Notes: generated from the sequence alone by a model not told the origin. Counted from the stretch's first letter, positions 17,976-28,051 are shown. The stretch is DNA of 64,000 nt from Neptuniibacter sp. CAU 1671 (GCF_029222905.1 NZ_JARHUE010000002.1:124001-188000); one strand, 5' to 3'. A program made the numbers and translations.

Positions 17976-18572
17976 CTAGACATCAGGCGCGACGCCGGTT
18001 GTCCAGTCATGTATGACGATCAGTATGGTCAGCTTGCCATAGTGCAGTTTGAGTTTGCGCGGCAGGTTTGGGTTGCCGTTGTGATAGTCCAGATATTCAA
18101 CCTTCCAGCCCGCCTGACTGAGCTGGCTGAGACGGTTCTGATCCAGCAGCAGGGTTTCGCTGGGTCCAGGGGCGGGCAAGCCGCGTATCCACCAGTAAAA
18201 CTGACTGACGGGCAGTTCCCAGCCGAGGTGTTCAGCCAGCAGAGCGTCGGGTGATTCACCTCTGAAAATGCCTTCGCCAGACGCATCTACGGTGACTGCA
18301 CCGGGTTCACCGTAGATAGAGGCACCACCCTGACCCCAGGGGCCGCGTATGTCTATCTGATAGCGTTGCTGGTGTTGGATCCATTTCAGGTTCGCTGACT
18401 GGCTGTCTGATGGCGTTCTGAATCCGATCTTGCCGCTCAGGGTCCAGTCCTGCATTTGCCGCAGTGCCTGTTGCTGTTGTTCCCAGCTATCAGCTGGAGC
18501 AGATAATTTCGGCGAGCTACTACAACCGGCCAGAATCAGACCGGTCAGCAGAATAACAATCCATTGTTTCAT
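17976..18572 (-). CDS. lolB: outer-membrane lipoprotein receptor LolB
   Basis: Accepts lipoproteins from LolA and inserts them into the inner leaflet of the outer membrane. The 198-aa precursor has a lipoprotein signal peptide with lipobox LAGC (Cys17) followed by SSS. The body has LolB features: WTLSGKIGFR near residue 42, a LxWxQ-like strand and the IYGEPGAVTVDASG region. Its ATG overlaps the upstream TPR gene stop by 4 bp, so they are translationally coupled. In many gammaproteobacteria ispE follows; here the tRNA-Gln/prs promoter follows directly. Confidence 0.9.
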   Translation of the reverse strand: MKQWIVILLTGLILAGCSSSPKLSAPADSWEQQQQALRQMQDWTLSGKIGFRTPSDSQSANLKWIQHQQRYQIDIRGPWGQGGASIYGEPGAVTVDASGEGIFRGESPDALLAEHLGWELPVSQFYWWIRGLPAPGPSETLLLDQNRLSQLSQAGWKVEYLDYHNGNPNLPRKLKLHYGKLTILIVIHDWTTGVAPDV

Positions 18573-20320
18573 TGTGTTGGCTCTTGCTCCAGCAGTGCCT
18601 TGGTTTTGATCAGATGTGGGTTGTCCGGTGCTTTGTTCAGAGCTGTTTGCAGCAGGTCCAGCGCTTTTCTTTGCTGTTTGGCATACCAGTATGCCTGCAC
18701 CAGATGGGCGGCGACTTCCGGATCCGGATGACGCTCATAGGCCAGTTCAAGATAAGGAATAGATTCGCTGACGGCGCCACGCAAAAAGAGAATCCAGCCC
18801 ATGGAATCGAGAATCGCCGCATCGTCGGGCTTGAGGCGCAGGGCGGCGCTGATCAGGTCATAGGCTTCTTCATAACGTTTCGTATGCAGGGTCAGGGTGT
18901 AACCCAGCGCATTCAGGGTCATCGCATTTTGCGGGTCCTGTTTAAGAATCTTGCGCAGATCTTTTTCCGCCTGTCTGAAATCAGTTGCTTCAATCAGCAT
19001 GGCGCGACTGTAGAGCAGATCAGGGTTATCCCCCAGTTCTTTCAATGCAGTGTTCAGAACCTCAATGCCCTCAGCCCGCATGCCATGTGCATCCAGCCAT
19101 TCAGACTGCAGCATGTAGAGATCAGTCGTCAGTTCCGGATAAGCCTCCCTGGCGTTTTCCAGAATGGCGAAGACTTCGTGCTTGTCATCGGGCTGATCCA
19201 GCAGCGCGACCGCCCGCGAGCGGGATTGCAGCAGGTTATTGCCGGAGGTGACCTGGAGGTAATGCTCCAGAGCCAGTGCGGTTTCTTTTTTCTGCTGGGC
19301 GATATAGCCAAGATAATAGTGGGGTGAGCTGTCGTCCGGTTTGAGTGTCAGCAGGTCGTGCAAAGCGATCCGGGCGGCATCAAACTGGCGGTTTTCTAGC
19401 ATCAGCAGTGCCAGATAGTAGGCCAGTTTGCTGTCTTCCGGGTTGTTATTACGCAGATCAACGGCTTGTTTTACAGCCGCTTGATATTGATTGTTGCCGA
19501 ACAAAAGTTGCACATAGAGCAAGTGGATCTGGCGATTGTCCGGTTGTTTTTCAAAAGCCTGGCGCACCAGCTCCAGTGAGCGAACGGTTTCGCCGTGATC
19601 GTGCAGTAATTCCGCTTTTTGGATCAGGATGTCCAGATTGTCAGGCTCAATCGCCAGCGCCTGGTCATAGGTGATTTCTGCTTTCAGTGCATAACCGGCC
19701 TGGCTATAGAGCAACGCAAGCGTGGTAAGCAGCTCCGGATCATCACGGTTATCTGCGACCTGACGTTCAAGCATTGCGATGTATTGTATGCGCTGAGGTT
19801 CACTTAGCTTGCTGCTTTGCCGTCTGATCAGCGCCAGAATAGAGGTGCTGTCTTCCTGCATTGCTGTCTGCAGCAGAGGCAGGGCCTGATCAAACCTGCC
19901 CTGGTGCAGGTGAACCGTGGCCTCGAGCTGATAGGGTTCGGCGTTTGACGGATCTACTTCGCGCCAGATCTTGCTGGCGCTGAGCACGCCCTCACTGTTG
20001 TTAAGGAACTGGGCAATGTAAGCGGCCCGTTCGGCGACTCTTGGGTCACGGGTTTTTTCCGCTTGATCCAGGTAGTTTTGCAGCGCCAGTGGGAACAGAC
20101 GTCGCTGGCCCGCCAGCTCTGCAACCAGCAGGGAGTATAAGGATTCCTGATTAAATTCGCCCGGTGTATAGATGACTTCACCGGCGGCGGGGATCGGAGT
20201 CGCTACAGTGGGTTGGGGATCAGTGGATTGGGTGGCCGCCTGACTGGATATCTCTGTTACCGTACTGCAGCCAGATAAAATGAGGGGCAGCATAAAACAG
20301 GATCTGAACAGTTTTTTCAT
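18569..20320 (-). CDS. TPR-repeat lipoprotein
   Basis: 583-aa protein with a lipoprotein signal (MKKLFRSCFMLPLILSGCS, Cys18), then about 13-15 tetratricopeptide-like helical pairs over residues 60-575 (for example NALGYTLTLHTKRYEEAYDL and DSMGWILFLRG near 455-495). Such proteins scaffold envelope complexes; its partner is not known. A TPR protein directly before lolB is also seen in Pseudomonas. The ATG at 20320 is chosen for its signal peptide; an upstream extension to 20665 is unlikely to be translated. Overlaps lolB by 4 bp. Confidence 0.85.
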   Translation of the reverse strand: MKKLFRSCFMLPLILSGCSTVTEISSQAATQSTDPQPTVATPIPAAGEVIYTPGEFNQESLYSLLVAELAGQRRLFPLALQNYLDQAEKTRDPRVAERAAYIAQFLNNSEGVLSASKIWREVDPSNAEPYQLEATVHLHQGRFDQALPLLQTAMQEDSTSILALIRRQSSKLSEPQRIQYIAMLERQVADNRDDPELLTTLALLYSQAGYALKAEITYDQALAIEPDNLDILIQKAELLHDHGETVRSLELVRQAFEKQPDNRQIHLLYVQLLFGNNQYQAAVKQAVDLRNNNPEDSKLAYYLALLMLENRQFDAARIALHDLLTLKPDDSSPHYYLGYIAQQKKETALALEHYLQVTSGNNLLQSRSRAVALLDQPDDKHEVFAILENAREAYPELTTDLYMLQSEWLDAHGMRAEGIEVLNTALKELGDNPDLLYSRAMLIEATDFRQAEKDLRKILKQDPQNAMTLNALGYTLTLHTKRYEEAYDLISAALRLKPDDAAILDSMGWILFLRGAVSESIPYLELAYERHPDPEVAAHLVQAYWYAKQQRKALDLLQTALNKAPDNPHLIKTKALLEQEPTQ

Positions 20321-20489
20321 TCGTAACCGGGCACCAAGAAAATCATCGAAAGAACCACTATAGAGCAATCGTTTACGCTTTGTAAGACACCCTTTCTTTA
20401 CGTCGGTTCGCTCAGGTTGGATGTGTTTTGGGCGGATTCTGCAGTACTGTGCTACAGCTTTACACAGCGTAGTGTGGAAGGAGATTGAT

Positions 20490-20945
20490 ATGCCCAATTC
20501 TAGCCCGGATGGATTCTTCGCCTCTCTGAGGCGCAACAGTGTTGCGCTGATGAGTCTTTGTATCGCGATTGTCGCGCTCACCCAGAACACAATCCGTGCC
20601 GAGCGCACGGAAGATAATCGTAATACGCGGTATGCCGCATTTGAGATACTACGTGAAGCAACCAAGCTGCAGCTGCTGATTGACCATGCCCATTATGATG
20701 TGGGTAGTCGGGAGGGTAATCCGATTGTCGGCTGGGGGCATGTGCAGTACATGCAGGATCTGAGTCTGCTGCTGCCGACGGACATTGGCGAGCAGACGGG
20801 CCGGCTAAAGGGGATCTGGCATGACCGCTTCAGCGATCTGGGTTCAGATGACAGAGACAGCAGTCTGTCTGCCAATGAGGCGCTGACGGCGGAGATTCAT
20901 GCCCTGCGCCAGGATCTTAAACAAACGCTGCTCGCCCTTGAGTAA
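20490..20945 (+). CDS. hypothetical membrane-anchored protein
   Basis: 151-aa protein not recognised as a named family. An N-terminal TM helix or uncleaved signal anchor lies at about 17-34 (NSVALMSLCIAIVALTQN), followed by a charged, largely helical domain with conserved-looking GWGHVQYMQDLSLLLP near residue 83. GGAAGGAG stands seven bases before the ATG, the best RBS in the neighbourhood, which supports translation. Between the divergent TPR-lolB operon and hemA. Confidence 0.7.
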   Translation: MPNSSPDGFFASLRRNSVALMSLCIAIVALTQNTIRAERTEDNRNTRYAAFEILREATKLQLLIDHAHYDVGSREGNPIVGWGHVQYMQDLSLLLPTDIGEQTGRLKGIWHDRFSDLGSDDRDSSLSANEALTAEIHALRQDLKQTLLALE

Positions 20946-21060
20946 ACTCTCACGTCAGTCGCATGGCCGGGCAGCCAGCATGTTTCGGGGCTGACTGAGT
21001 GCCGATCAGCGGGACGGATTTGAGTTAAATCAGTCAATACGTGTATTTCGCGCACCGGTT

Positions 21061-21089
21061 TTAATCTTTGCCCCAAAGCGTTGTATCAT
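21061..21089 (+). promoter_or_regulatory. candidate sigma-70 promoter of hemA
   Basis: TTAATC (21061-21066), a 17-base spacer and TATCAT (21084-21089), ending 31 bp before the hemA ATG. Each hexamer deviates at one or two positions. Confidence 0.45.
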
Positions 21090-21120
21090 AGCGCGCTTGT
21101 TTGTACTGGATTCACTTAAG

Positions 21121-22392
21121 ATGGCATTACTGGCGCTTGGCATAAATCACAAGACGGCAACCGTTGCGGTGCGAGAGAAAGTCGCATTTGCACCGGAACG
21201 TCTGATGGATGCCCTGTCTGCAGCCACGGAGTATGCCGATCTGCATGAACTGGTGATCCTCTCAACCTGTAACCGGACTGAGTTGTATTGCGCCGCAGAA
21301 CACCAGACGCCTGAACGCTTGCTGGACTGGCTGAGTGACTATCATGGTGTTAGTCGTGATGAGTTGCGCCAATGCGCCTACTGTCATACCGATGAAGATG
21401 CTGTTCGCCATATGATGCGGGTTGCCAGTGGCCTTGATTCGCTGGTGTTGGGTGAACCTCAGATCCTCGGGCAGCTTAAATCTGCACACAGTCTCTCTCA
21501 GGAAAATGGCCGTTTGGGCGGAGAGCTGGGTCGCCTGTTTCAGCACACCTTTTCCATCGCTAAACGTGTTCGCACCGACACCGCTATTGGTGAAAACCCG
21601 GTCTCTGTTGCGTATGCCGCTGTCAGTCTGGCGCAGCACATTTTTGCCGATCTCAGTCGCAGCAAGGCGCTGTTGATTGGCGCTGGTGAAACCATTGAGC
21701 TGGTTGCCAGGCATCTGGCCCAGGCCGGGGTTAAAGATATGACGGTCGCCAACCGCACGCTGGGACGAGCGATTGATCTGGCCAAAGAGTTTGATGGCAA
21801 GGCCATTCTGCTGGGGGATATTCCTCAAGCACTGGTGGATGCCGATATTGTGATTGCTTCCACCGCCAGTCAGCTGCCAATTCTGGGTAAAGGTGCGGTT
21901 GAGGCGGCGCTGAAAAAACGCAAACATCGTCCGATCTTTATGGTGGATATTGCAGTACCCAGAGATATTGAAGAGCAGGTCTCTGAGCTGGACGATGTCT
22001 ACCTCTATACCGTTGATGATCTGCGTGAGGTGATCGAAGAAAACCAGCGCAGTCGTGAAAATGCGGCGATGGAAGCTGAAGAGATCATCGAGGCCGGTAC
22101 CCACGCCTTTATGCGTCAGCTACGGGCGCTGAATGCAGTTGATCTGCTGACGGCATTTCGCAGCAAGACTGAACAGATGCGGGATCAGGAGCTGGATAAA
22201 GCGCTGCGTCAACTGGAAAACGGCAAGCCGGCGGAAGAGGTGTTGCGCCTGTTCGCCCGCGGCCTGACCAATAAATTTTTGCATCAACCGACCATACAAT
22301 TGCGTCAGGCCAGTGCTGATGGCCGTACAGATCTGCTGGATCTGCTGCAGGAACTGCATCAGCTGGATGACCCTAAGAATCTCTCTGAATGA
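21121..22392 (+). CDS. hemA: glutamyl-tRNA reductase
   Basis: First committed step of the C5 haem pathway: NADPH reduction of Glu-tRNA to glutamate-1-semialdehyde. The 423-aa product starts [13 protein letters not shown], has the catalytic Cys in [10 protein letters not shown] near residue 50, [10 protein letters not shown] near 113, the NADPH domain with [16 protein letters not shown] near 184, and a C-terminal dimerisation helix. The start aligns with E. coli HemA. Its stop overlaps the prfA start (ATGA), giving the common hemA-prfA-prmC operon. Confidence 0.97.
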   Translation: MALLALGINHKTATVAVREKVAFAPERLMDALSAATEYADLHELVILSTCNRTELYCAAEHQTPERLLDWLSDYHGVSRDELRQCAYCHTDEDAVRHMMRVASGLDSLVLGEPQILGQLKSAHSLSQENGRLGGELGRLFQHTFSIAKRVRTDTAIGENPVSVAYAAVSLAQHIFADLSRSKALLIGAGETIELVARHLAQAGVKDMTVANRTLGRAIDLAKEFDGKAILLGDIPQALVDADIVIASTASQLPILGKGAVEAALKKRKHRPIFMVDIAVPRDIEEQVSELDDVYLYTVDDLREVIEENQRSRENAAMEAEEIIEAGTHAFMRQLRALNAVDLLTAFRSKTEQMRDQELDKALRQLENGKPAEEVLRLFARGLTNKFLHQPTIQLRQASADGRTDLLDLLQELHQLDDPKNLSE

Positions 22393-23477
22393 AAACCTCC
22401 ATCCTTGATAAGCTCGAAAAGCTCAGTGATCGATATGAAGAGCTTGCCGTGCTGCTGTCTGAACCTGATGTGATTTCGAATCAGTCGCGTTTTCGTGATT
22501 TTTCGGTTGAATACGCTGAGCTGGAACCGGTGGTGAAAACCTTTGCCCTCTACCGTCAGTCGCAAGAGGATCTGGCTGAGGCGCAGCTAATGCTGGAGGA
22601 TGATGATCCTGACCTGCGGGAGATGGCCCGTGAAGAGTTACAGGAAGCGAAAACCCGGCTTGAAGCGCTGACAGATACCCTGCAGATTCAACTGCTGCCA
22701 AAAGACCCGAACGATGGCCGTAACGTGTTTCTGGAAGTGCGTGCCGGTACCGGCGGCGATGAAGCGGCAATTTTTGCCGGTGATCTGTTTCGCATGTATT
22801 CACGCTTTGCTGAAACTCAGGGCTGGCGGGTTGAAGTGATCAGTGCCAATGAAGGCGAGCATGGCGGTTATAAAGAGATTATCAGCCGGGTGGCTGGCAC
22901 GGATGTTTATTCACGGCTGAAGTTTGAGTCAGGGGCGCACCGGGTACAGCGTGTACCGGAAACCGAGTCCCAGGGCCGTATCCATACCTCCGCCTGTACT
23001 GTGGCGGTGATGCCTGAGCTGGATGAGTCTGCTGAAGTCGAAGTCAACAAAGCCGACCTGCGGGTTGATACCTTCCGCGCCTCCGGTGCGGGCGGTCAGC
23101 ATGTTAACAAAACCGATTCTGCAATTCGTATCACCCACCTGCCGACCGGGCTGGTGGTTGAATGTCAGGAAGAGCGTTCGCAGCATAAAAACCGCGCCAA
23201 GGCGATGTCATTACTGGTCTCCCGCCTGAAAGCGGCAGAGCAAGAGAAACAGGCAGCGACCATGGCCAGTACCCGTAAAAGCCTGGTGGGCAGTGGTGAT
23301 CGTTCAGAACGTATTCGCACCTACAACTATCCGCAGGGACGGGTAACCGATCATCGTATCAACCTGACCCTCTATAAGCTGCCTGAAATTATTGGCGGTG
23401 AATTGCAGCATGTGATCGAACCGTTGCGCCATGAATACCAGCTGGAGCAGTTGAGCGCGCTGTCAGAGGAAAGCTGA
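22389..23477 (+). CDS. prfA: peptide chain release factor 1
   Basis: Recognises UAA and UAG stop codons and triggers peptide release. The 362-aa product carries the GGQ motif in [17 protein letters not shown] near residue 235 and the codon-recognition PxT-type loop in [10 protein letters not shown] near 188. Overlaps hemA by 4 bp and prmC by 1 bp. Confidence 0.98.
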   Translation: MKTSILDKLEKLSDRYEELAVLLSEPDVISNQSRFRDFSVEYAELEPVVKTFALYRQSQEDLAEAQLMLEDDDPDLREMAREELQEAKTRLEALTDTLQIQLLPKDPNDGRNVFLEVRAGTGGDEAAIFAGDLFRMYSRFAETQGWRVEVISANEGEHGGYKEIISRVAGTDVYSRLKFESGAHRVQRVPETESQGRIHTSACTVAVMPELDESAEVEVNKADLRVDTFRASGAGGQHVNKTDSAIRITHLPTGLVVECQEERSQHKNRAKAMSLLVSRLKAAEQEKQAATMASTRKSLVGSGDRSERIRTYNYPQGRVTDHRINLTLYKLPEIIGGELQHVIEPLRHEYQLEQLSALSEES

Positions 23478-24328
23478 TGCGGTTGGATCAGGTGTTGTTG
23501 CGCAATCGTGATCTGGCACGGGTCAGTGACACGCCTGATGTTGATCTGGAGCTTTTGCTCTGTCATCTGCTGCAAAAGCCCCGCAGTTTTTTGTTTACCT
23601 GGCCAGAATTTGAACTGTCCGAAGCGCAACTGACAGAGCTTGAAAAGATGCTGTCCCGTCGTCTGCAGGGTGAACCGGTGGCGCATATCATTGGTCATCG
23701 TGGGTTCTGGACCTTTGAGCTGGAGGTGTCACCCGATACCCTGATCCCGCGATCTGATACAGAGCGTTTGGTTGAGGTGGCTTTGGAATTGGGGCCATCA
23801 GGCCCGGCCCGGGTAGCTGATCTGGGCACTGGCACCGGCGCTATTGCATTGGCGCTGGCGACAGAACGACCCGACTGGCAGCTGGTGGCATCAGACTTTA
23901 AACCCGAAGCGGTGGCGCTGGCGCAGCGTAACTGTCAAAAGCTCGGTCTGCCGAATGTTCGTGTTGTAAAGGGCAGTTGGTTTGAGCCGCATCAGGGTCA
24001 GTATGATCTGGTGGTGAGCAATCCCCCTTACATCGCCCCGGATGACCCGCATCTGGTGAGCGGTGATCTTCGGTTTGAACCCGCCACTGCGTTGGTCGCT
24101 GCTGAACAGGGACTGGCTGATATACGCATGATAAGTACAGCCGCGCGCGACTATCTGGTGTCGGGTGGCTGGTTGCTGTTCGAACATGGTTTTGAGCAGG
24201 CAGAGTCTGTCAGGGACATCCTCAGTGAGCTGGGTTACAGTGATGTGATGACCCGACAGGACCTGGCAGGACTGGATAGGGTCACCGGTGGGCGCTGGAC
24301 AAAAAACGAGGTAGATCATGCTGAGTGA
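23477..24328 (+). CDS. prmC: release factor glutamine methyltransferase
   Basis: Methylates the GGQ glutamine of release factors RF1/RF2 with S-adenosylmethionine. The 283-aa protein has an N-terminal helical domain, the SAM-binding motif VADLGTGTGAIALALA near residue 115 and the catalytic NPPY in VSNPPYIAPDDPHL near 185. Directly coupled to its substrate gene prfA. The last 11 bp overlap moeB. Confidence 0.97.
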   Translation: MRLDQVLLRNRDLARVSDTPDVDLELLLCHLLQKPRSFLFTWPEFELSEAQLTELEKMLSRRLQGEPVAHIIGHRGFWTFELEVSPDTLIPRSDTERLVEVALELGPSGPARVADLGTGTGAIALALATERPDWQLVASDFKPEAVALAQRNCQKLGLPNVRVVKGSWFEPHQGQYDLVVSNPPYIAPDDPHLVSGDLRFEPATALVAAEQGLADIRMISTAARDYLVSGGWLLFEHGFEQAESVRDILSELGYSDVMTRQDLAGLDRVTGGRWTKNEVDHAE

Positions 24329-25082
24329 TGAGCAGTTATTGCGTTATAGCCGCCAGATAATGTTGCCTGAGGTGGATATCAACGGTCAGGAAACCTGGCT
24401 GAATTCCACCGTGCTGATTGTTGGTCTGGGTGGACTTGGCAGTCCGGTGGCCATGTATCTGGCCGCGGCCGGTATTGGTCAGCTGGTGCTGGTGGATGGC
24501 GATGAAGTTGATCTCAGTAATCTGCAGCGGCAGATTGCCCATACCACTAAACGTATTGGTGAACCCAAGGTAGATTCGGCGCGCAAGGCCCTGTCGGCCC
24601 TGAATCCAGAGGTACGCATCAAAACCCTCTATGAAACCCTGGATGAGCAGGCGCTGTTCCGACTGGTGGCAACTGTCGACCTAGTGGTGGATTGCAGCGA
24701 TAACTTTGCTACCCGCTTTGCCCTGAACCGGGCCTGTTTTGCCCACAAAAAACCGCTGGTATCCGGTGCGGCGATTCGTCTTGAAGGACAGGTGGCGGTG
24801 TATGATCCATTGCAGGTTGATTCACCCTGTTATCGCTGTCTGTATACCGAAGGTGATGAAGAGTCACTGACCTGTTCCGAGTCCGGTGTGCTGTCTCCGC
24901 TGGTGGGTATCATCGGCAGTGTGCAGGCGCTGGAAGCACTCAAAGTACTGGCCTCTGTGGGGCGAACGCTAGCAGGCAGATTGCTGCTGCTGGATGCATC
25001 AACCATGGAGTGGCGGGATATGAAACTGCGTAAAGACCCGGCCTGTCCGGTCTGTTCCGGCCATCAGGATCAGCACAGTTAG
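24318..25082 (+). CDS. moeB: HesA/MoeB/ThiF-family adenylyltransferase, probable MoeB
   Basis: E1-like enzyme that adenylates the C-terminal glycine of a sulfur carrier (MoaD for molybdopterin; ThiS is an alternative). The 254-aa protein has the ATP-binding loop GLGGLGSPVAMYLAAAG near residue 38, the R/Q-rich NLQRQIAH segment near 71, DCSDNFATRFALN near 130, and two Cys pairs (CYRC and CPVC) for the structural zinc. moeB after prmC is the arrangement in Pseudomonas, which favours MoeB. Its end overlaps the convergent AEC gene by 4 bp. Confidence 0.88.
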   Translation: MLSDEQLLRYSRQIMLPEVDINGQETWLNSTVLIVGLGGLGSPVAMYLAAAGIGQLVLVDGDEVDLSNLQRQIAHTTKRIGEPKVDSARKALSALNPEVRIKTLYETLDEQALFRLVATVDLVVDCSDNFATRFALNRACFAHKKPLVSGAAIRLEGQVAVYDPLQVDSPCYRCLYTEGDEESLTCSESGVLSPLVGIIGSVQALEALKVLASVGRTLAGRLLLLDASTMEWRDMKLRKDPACPVCSGHQDQHS

Positions 25083-26038
25083 ATAATCACACCCCACAAA
25101 CGCATCAGATAGATACCCGTGCTCAACGTCAGCACTGAGCCCAGTGTGGTTGCAAGGATGATATTTGCGGCCAGCTCGGCGTTGCCTTTCATGGTTTTGG
25201 CCATCACAAAACTCGCGGCGGCTGTCGGGCAGCCAAACAACACCATCAGCAAGGTCAGATCCTGTCCCCGGAAACCCACGGCATAAGCTGCGATGGTGAG
25301 TCCAATCGGCATCAGTATCAGCTTATTGAATGTTGCCCAGAACGCCTGTCCCGAGGTGGACTTCAGGCTATCCATATTCAGTGAAGCACCGATGGTTAAC
25401 AGTGCCAGTGGCAGGGTCATATTGGCAAAGTACTTGCCGGAACTCTGCACTATGCCTGGCAATTCGATATTCAGATAGGACACGGGCAGCGCCAGCAGCA
25501 CGGCAATAATCAGCGGATTGCGGATCACTTCACGCAGGGCACCGCTCAGGCGGCGTCCGTCGGTGCTCTGATGCGGCAGGGTTAAGGCCAGTATCGATAA
25601 TACATTGAACAGCGGAATGACGATGGCCAGCAACAGGGAGGCCTGCGCCAGCCCTGAATCAGCGTAGAGGTTATAGCTGATCGCCAGACCAATAATGCCG
25701 TAATTGCTGCGAAAACTGCCCTGAATAAACACGCCTATATCTTCAGGTCGCTGAATAAACCGGCGGGCAAAAAACCACAGTGCTGCAAAAAAGATCAGCG
25801 TCCCAAACAGCACAAACAGCAACTGGTCCGGATTGAAAACAGCGTGAAAATCGGTGCGGGCGATCGACATGAACACCAGTGTTGGCAGGGTTACCACAAA
25901 CACCAGCTTGGAGGCTGTCAGAACAAAGGCATCATCAATGATGGAGGCACGGCGCAGGATGAAACCCAGCATCACAATTACAAAAATGGGGGCAACAATA
26001 TTGGCGGTGAAAAACACCGAATCCAGATAAAGATTCAA
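25079..26038 (-). CDS. AEC-family transporter (auxin efflux carrier-like permease)
   Basis: 319-aa membrane protein with about 10 TM segments and the family's IVAPIFVIVMLGFILRR start, VVTLPTLVFMSIA near residue 50 and the ALLTIGASLNMD segment in the second half. AEC permeases move organic acids such as malate or malonate, or unknown solutes; the substrate cannot be read here. The start is a TTG with no obvious RBS, so the N-terminus is uncertain. No clear operon partner. Confidence 0.85.
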   Translation of the reverse strand: MNLYLDSVFFTANIVAPIFVIVMLGFILRRASIIDDAFVLTASKLVFVVTLPTLVFMSIARTDFHAVFNPDQLLFVLFGTLIFFAALWFFARRFIQRPEDIGVFIQGSFRSNYGIIGLAISYNLYADSGLAQASLLLAIVIPLFNVLSILALTLPHQSTDGRRLSGALREVIRNPLIIAVLLALPVSYLNIELPGIVQSSGKYFANMTLPLALLTIGASLNMDSLKSTSGQAFWATFNKLILMPIGLTIAAYAVGFRGQDLTLLMVLFGCPTAAASFVMAKTMKGNAELAANIILATTLGSVLTLSTGIYLMRLWGVII

Positions 26039-26376
26039 AATGGTGGCTCGTGTGAAGAAAAGCGGTGAGAAAAATTAGCGCTGCATTGAAACATAGCATA
26101 GGCCGGTAAAGAAGGGGCTTTTGTGCAACAGTCTGATCTGGGGCGGCATTAAAAAGCCGCCCGCGAGACCGGAGCTGAACACGCTGCTGACGGGCGCGGG
26201 CAGTGCTTTCACATACCAGGCTAGCAGGGACCCGGCGGGATGTGAGACACTGCCCTGGCATCACGGTATGCCCGGGCATGCATGTGGCTCCGGCCTCTCC
26301 CGTGGTTAACAGCCAATGCACAACAACGCCGCACACGCGTTGATTCAGAGGGGTGGCTGTTGTCCACGGTGGACGG
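26039..26376. other. gene-free intergenic region with stacked inverted repeats
   Basis: 338 bp without a supportable gene. Seen: GGGCGGC-N8-GCCGCCC (26141-26162); a long interrupted inverted repeat pairing GGGCAGTG/TCACAT (26198-26214) with ATGTGA/CACTGCCC (26240-26255); the 12-base palindrome ATGCCCGGGCAT (26268-26279); and GTCCAC/GTGGAC (26362-26374). It looks more GC-rich than its flanks. No tRNA, promoter or transposon end was recognised. Confidence 0.5.
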
Positions 26377-26415
26377 AAAAGGGCAGGGCGCCTTGTTGCA
26401 AGGTCTAACCCTGCC
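26377..26415 (-). terminator. hairpin at the end of the CoA-transferase gene
   Basis: On the minus strand GGCAGGG (26415-26409) pairs with CCCTGCC (26388-26382), and inside it CCTTG pairs with CAAGG around CAA. CTTTTCC follows. It includes the stop codon at 26405-26407. The U run is short, so termination may be weak. Confidence 0.5.
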
Positions 26416-28051
26416 GGGGTTGCGAATCGTTCTCCTCAAGGTTTTTACCGTTAGTGCATTCGGTTCGCAGCACTGCATCATCGCTAACGGCTGGAATGTG
26501 TGGCTTGTTGCAAAACATCGGTTCATCCCTGAATAATTGTGCATCCATTTCTGCCAGCTCCGGGCTTATCAGCGGTTCAAACTCCATCTGGTCAAGAATG
26601 TCCCGCTGCAGTGAAACGCCGGGTGCAATTTCGGTCAGCATTAATCCATCAGAGGTCAGCCTGAAAACGGCACGCTCAGTAATAAAGGTGACGCGTTGTC
26701 CGCGTTGCATGGCGTAGCGACCGTTAAACGTGATCTGTTGTACTTGCGTTCTGAATTTCTTCATTGGCCCGCTTTGGGTAATGCGAAGTGCGCCATCACT
26801 GACCTCAAGCAGTTGATTGCCCGAAGTGAAGGTGCCCAGAAAATAGAGATCGCGGGTGTTCTGGGTGATGTTGATAAAGCCGCCGGCGCCAGCCAGTTTG
26901 TTACCAAATCGGCTGACGTTGACATGACCCTCGGGGCAGGTTTCTGCCAGTCCAAGAAAGGCCTGATCCAGTCCGCCGCCATCATAAAAATCAAACTGTG
27001 CCGGTTGATCAATAATCGAGACAGGGTTACTGACTGCGCCAAAACTCAAGCCGCTGGCTGGTTGGCCGCCAATGCCACCCGGTTCAACGGTTAAGGTGAT
27101 CTCCGACAGGCGGTTTTCTTCGCCGGCAACAATGGCCACCATCTCTGGCATACCGATACCCAGATTCACCGTGGCACCTGATTTAAGCTCCAGCAAGGCA
27201 CGGCGACCGATAATCTTACGTGCATCCAGTGGGGCTTTCAGGCTGTCACCGGGTGAGCTGCGCAGTTCGCCGGTGTAGGTAGGGTTGTATTGTTCCGCGA
27301 AGGTTTGCGGGTGATCTTCAGGTGCTGAGAGAATCACATGATCTACCAGAATGCCCGGGATACGGATGCGGTCAGGTGTGAGTGAATGCGATTCTGTTCT
27401 GCGTTCTACCTGGACAAATACTTTGCCGCCACTGTTGTGGACCGCCTGGGCAATCGACAGAGCTTCCAGCGGCAGAGCTTCCCGTTCCATGGATATATTG
27501 CCGTGCTCATCTGCGGTAGTGCCTCTGAGCAGGGCGACCTGCAGCGGCAGTGCCGGGTAAAACAGATAGTCTTTGCCGGCGACCTGCAGTAGTTCTACCC
27601 GGGGTTCTGTTGAGCGTTCATTGATGCGCCCGCCTTCGACACGGGGATCGACAAAGGTATGTAGCCCGACATGGGTCAGTGTTCCCGGCTTGCCCGCTGC
27701 AATATCGCGAAACATATGACAGATGACCCCCTGTGGCAGATTGTATGCCTCAATCTGGTTACTTATGGCGAGCTCGCCCAGCTTGGGGGCCAGGCCCCAG
27801 TGGCCACCTATAACCCGTTTAACCATGCCTGCGTGGCCAAAGTGGTTCAGGCCGCGGGTTTTGGCATCGCCCTGTCCGGCGGCATAAAACAGCGTCAGGT
27901 TATTTGGAGAGCCGGTCTCAAGAAAGCGCTGCTCAATCGCCTTCGCCAGAGCCTCAGCAAAACCAATGCCAATAAAACCGCCGGTGGCGAGTGTAATGTT
28001 GTCTGGAATCAGCGCTGCCGCTTCTGCAGCACTGATAAATTTGTCTGCCAT
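26405..28051 (-). CDS. acyl-CoA:acetate/3-ketoacid CoA-transferase family protein
   Basis: 548-aa single-chain family I CoA-transferase of the propionate CoA-transferase/YdiF (AtoD+AtoA fused) type. The first half has LATGGFIGIGFAEALA near residue 20 and HFGHAGMVKRVIGGHWGLAP near 72. The second half has LGIGMPEMVA near 297 and the catalytic-Glu motif LTVEPGGIGGQPASG near 320, followed by DFYDGGGLDQAFLGLAE. It swaps CoA between short-chain acids; the exact acids are unknown. Upstream lie a sigma-54 promoter and a sigma-54 activator gene, so it is probably induced by the acid it uses. Confidence 0.88.
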   Translation of the reverse strand: MADKFISAAEAAALIPDNITLATGGFIGIGFAEALAKAIEQRFLETGSPNNLTLFYAAGQGDAKTRGLNHFGHAGMVKRVIGGHWGLAPKLGELAISNQIEAYNLPQGVICHMFRDIAAGKPGTLTHVGLHTFVDPRVEGGRINERSTEPRVELLQVAGKDYLFYPALPLQVALLRGTTADEHGNISMEREALPLEALSIAQAVHNSGGKVFVQVERRTESHSLTPDRIRIPGILVDHVILSAPEDHPQTFAEQYNPTYTGELRSSPGDSLKAPLDARKIIGRRALLELKSGATVNLGIGMPEMVAIVAGEENRLSEITLTVEPGGIGGQPASGLSFGAVSNPVSIIDQPAQFDFYDGGGLDQAFLGLAETCPEGHVNVSRFGNKLAGAGGFINITQNTRDLYFLGTFTSGNQLLEVSDGALRITQSGPMKKFRTQVQQITFNGRYAMQRGQRVTFITERAVFRLTSDGLMLTEIAPGVSLQRDILDQMEFEPLISPELAEMDAQLFRDEPMFCNKPHIPAVSDDAVLRTECTNGKNLEENDSQPRQG

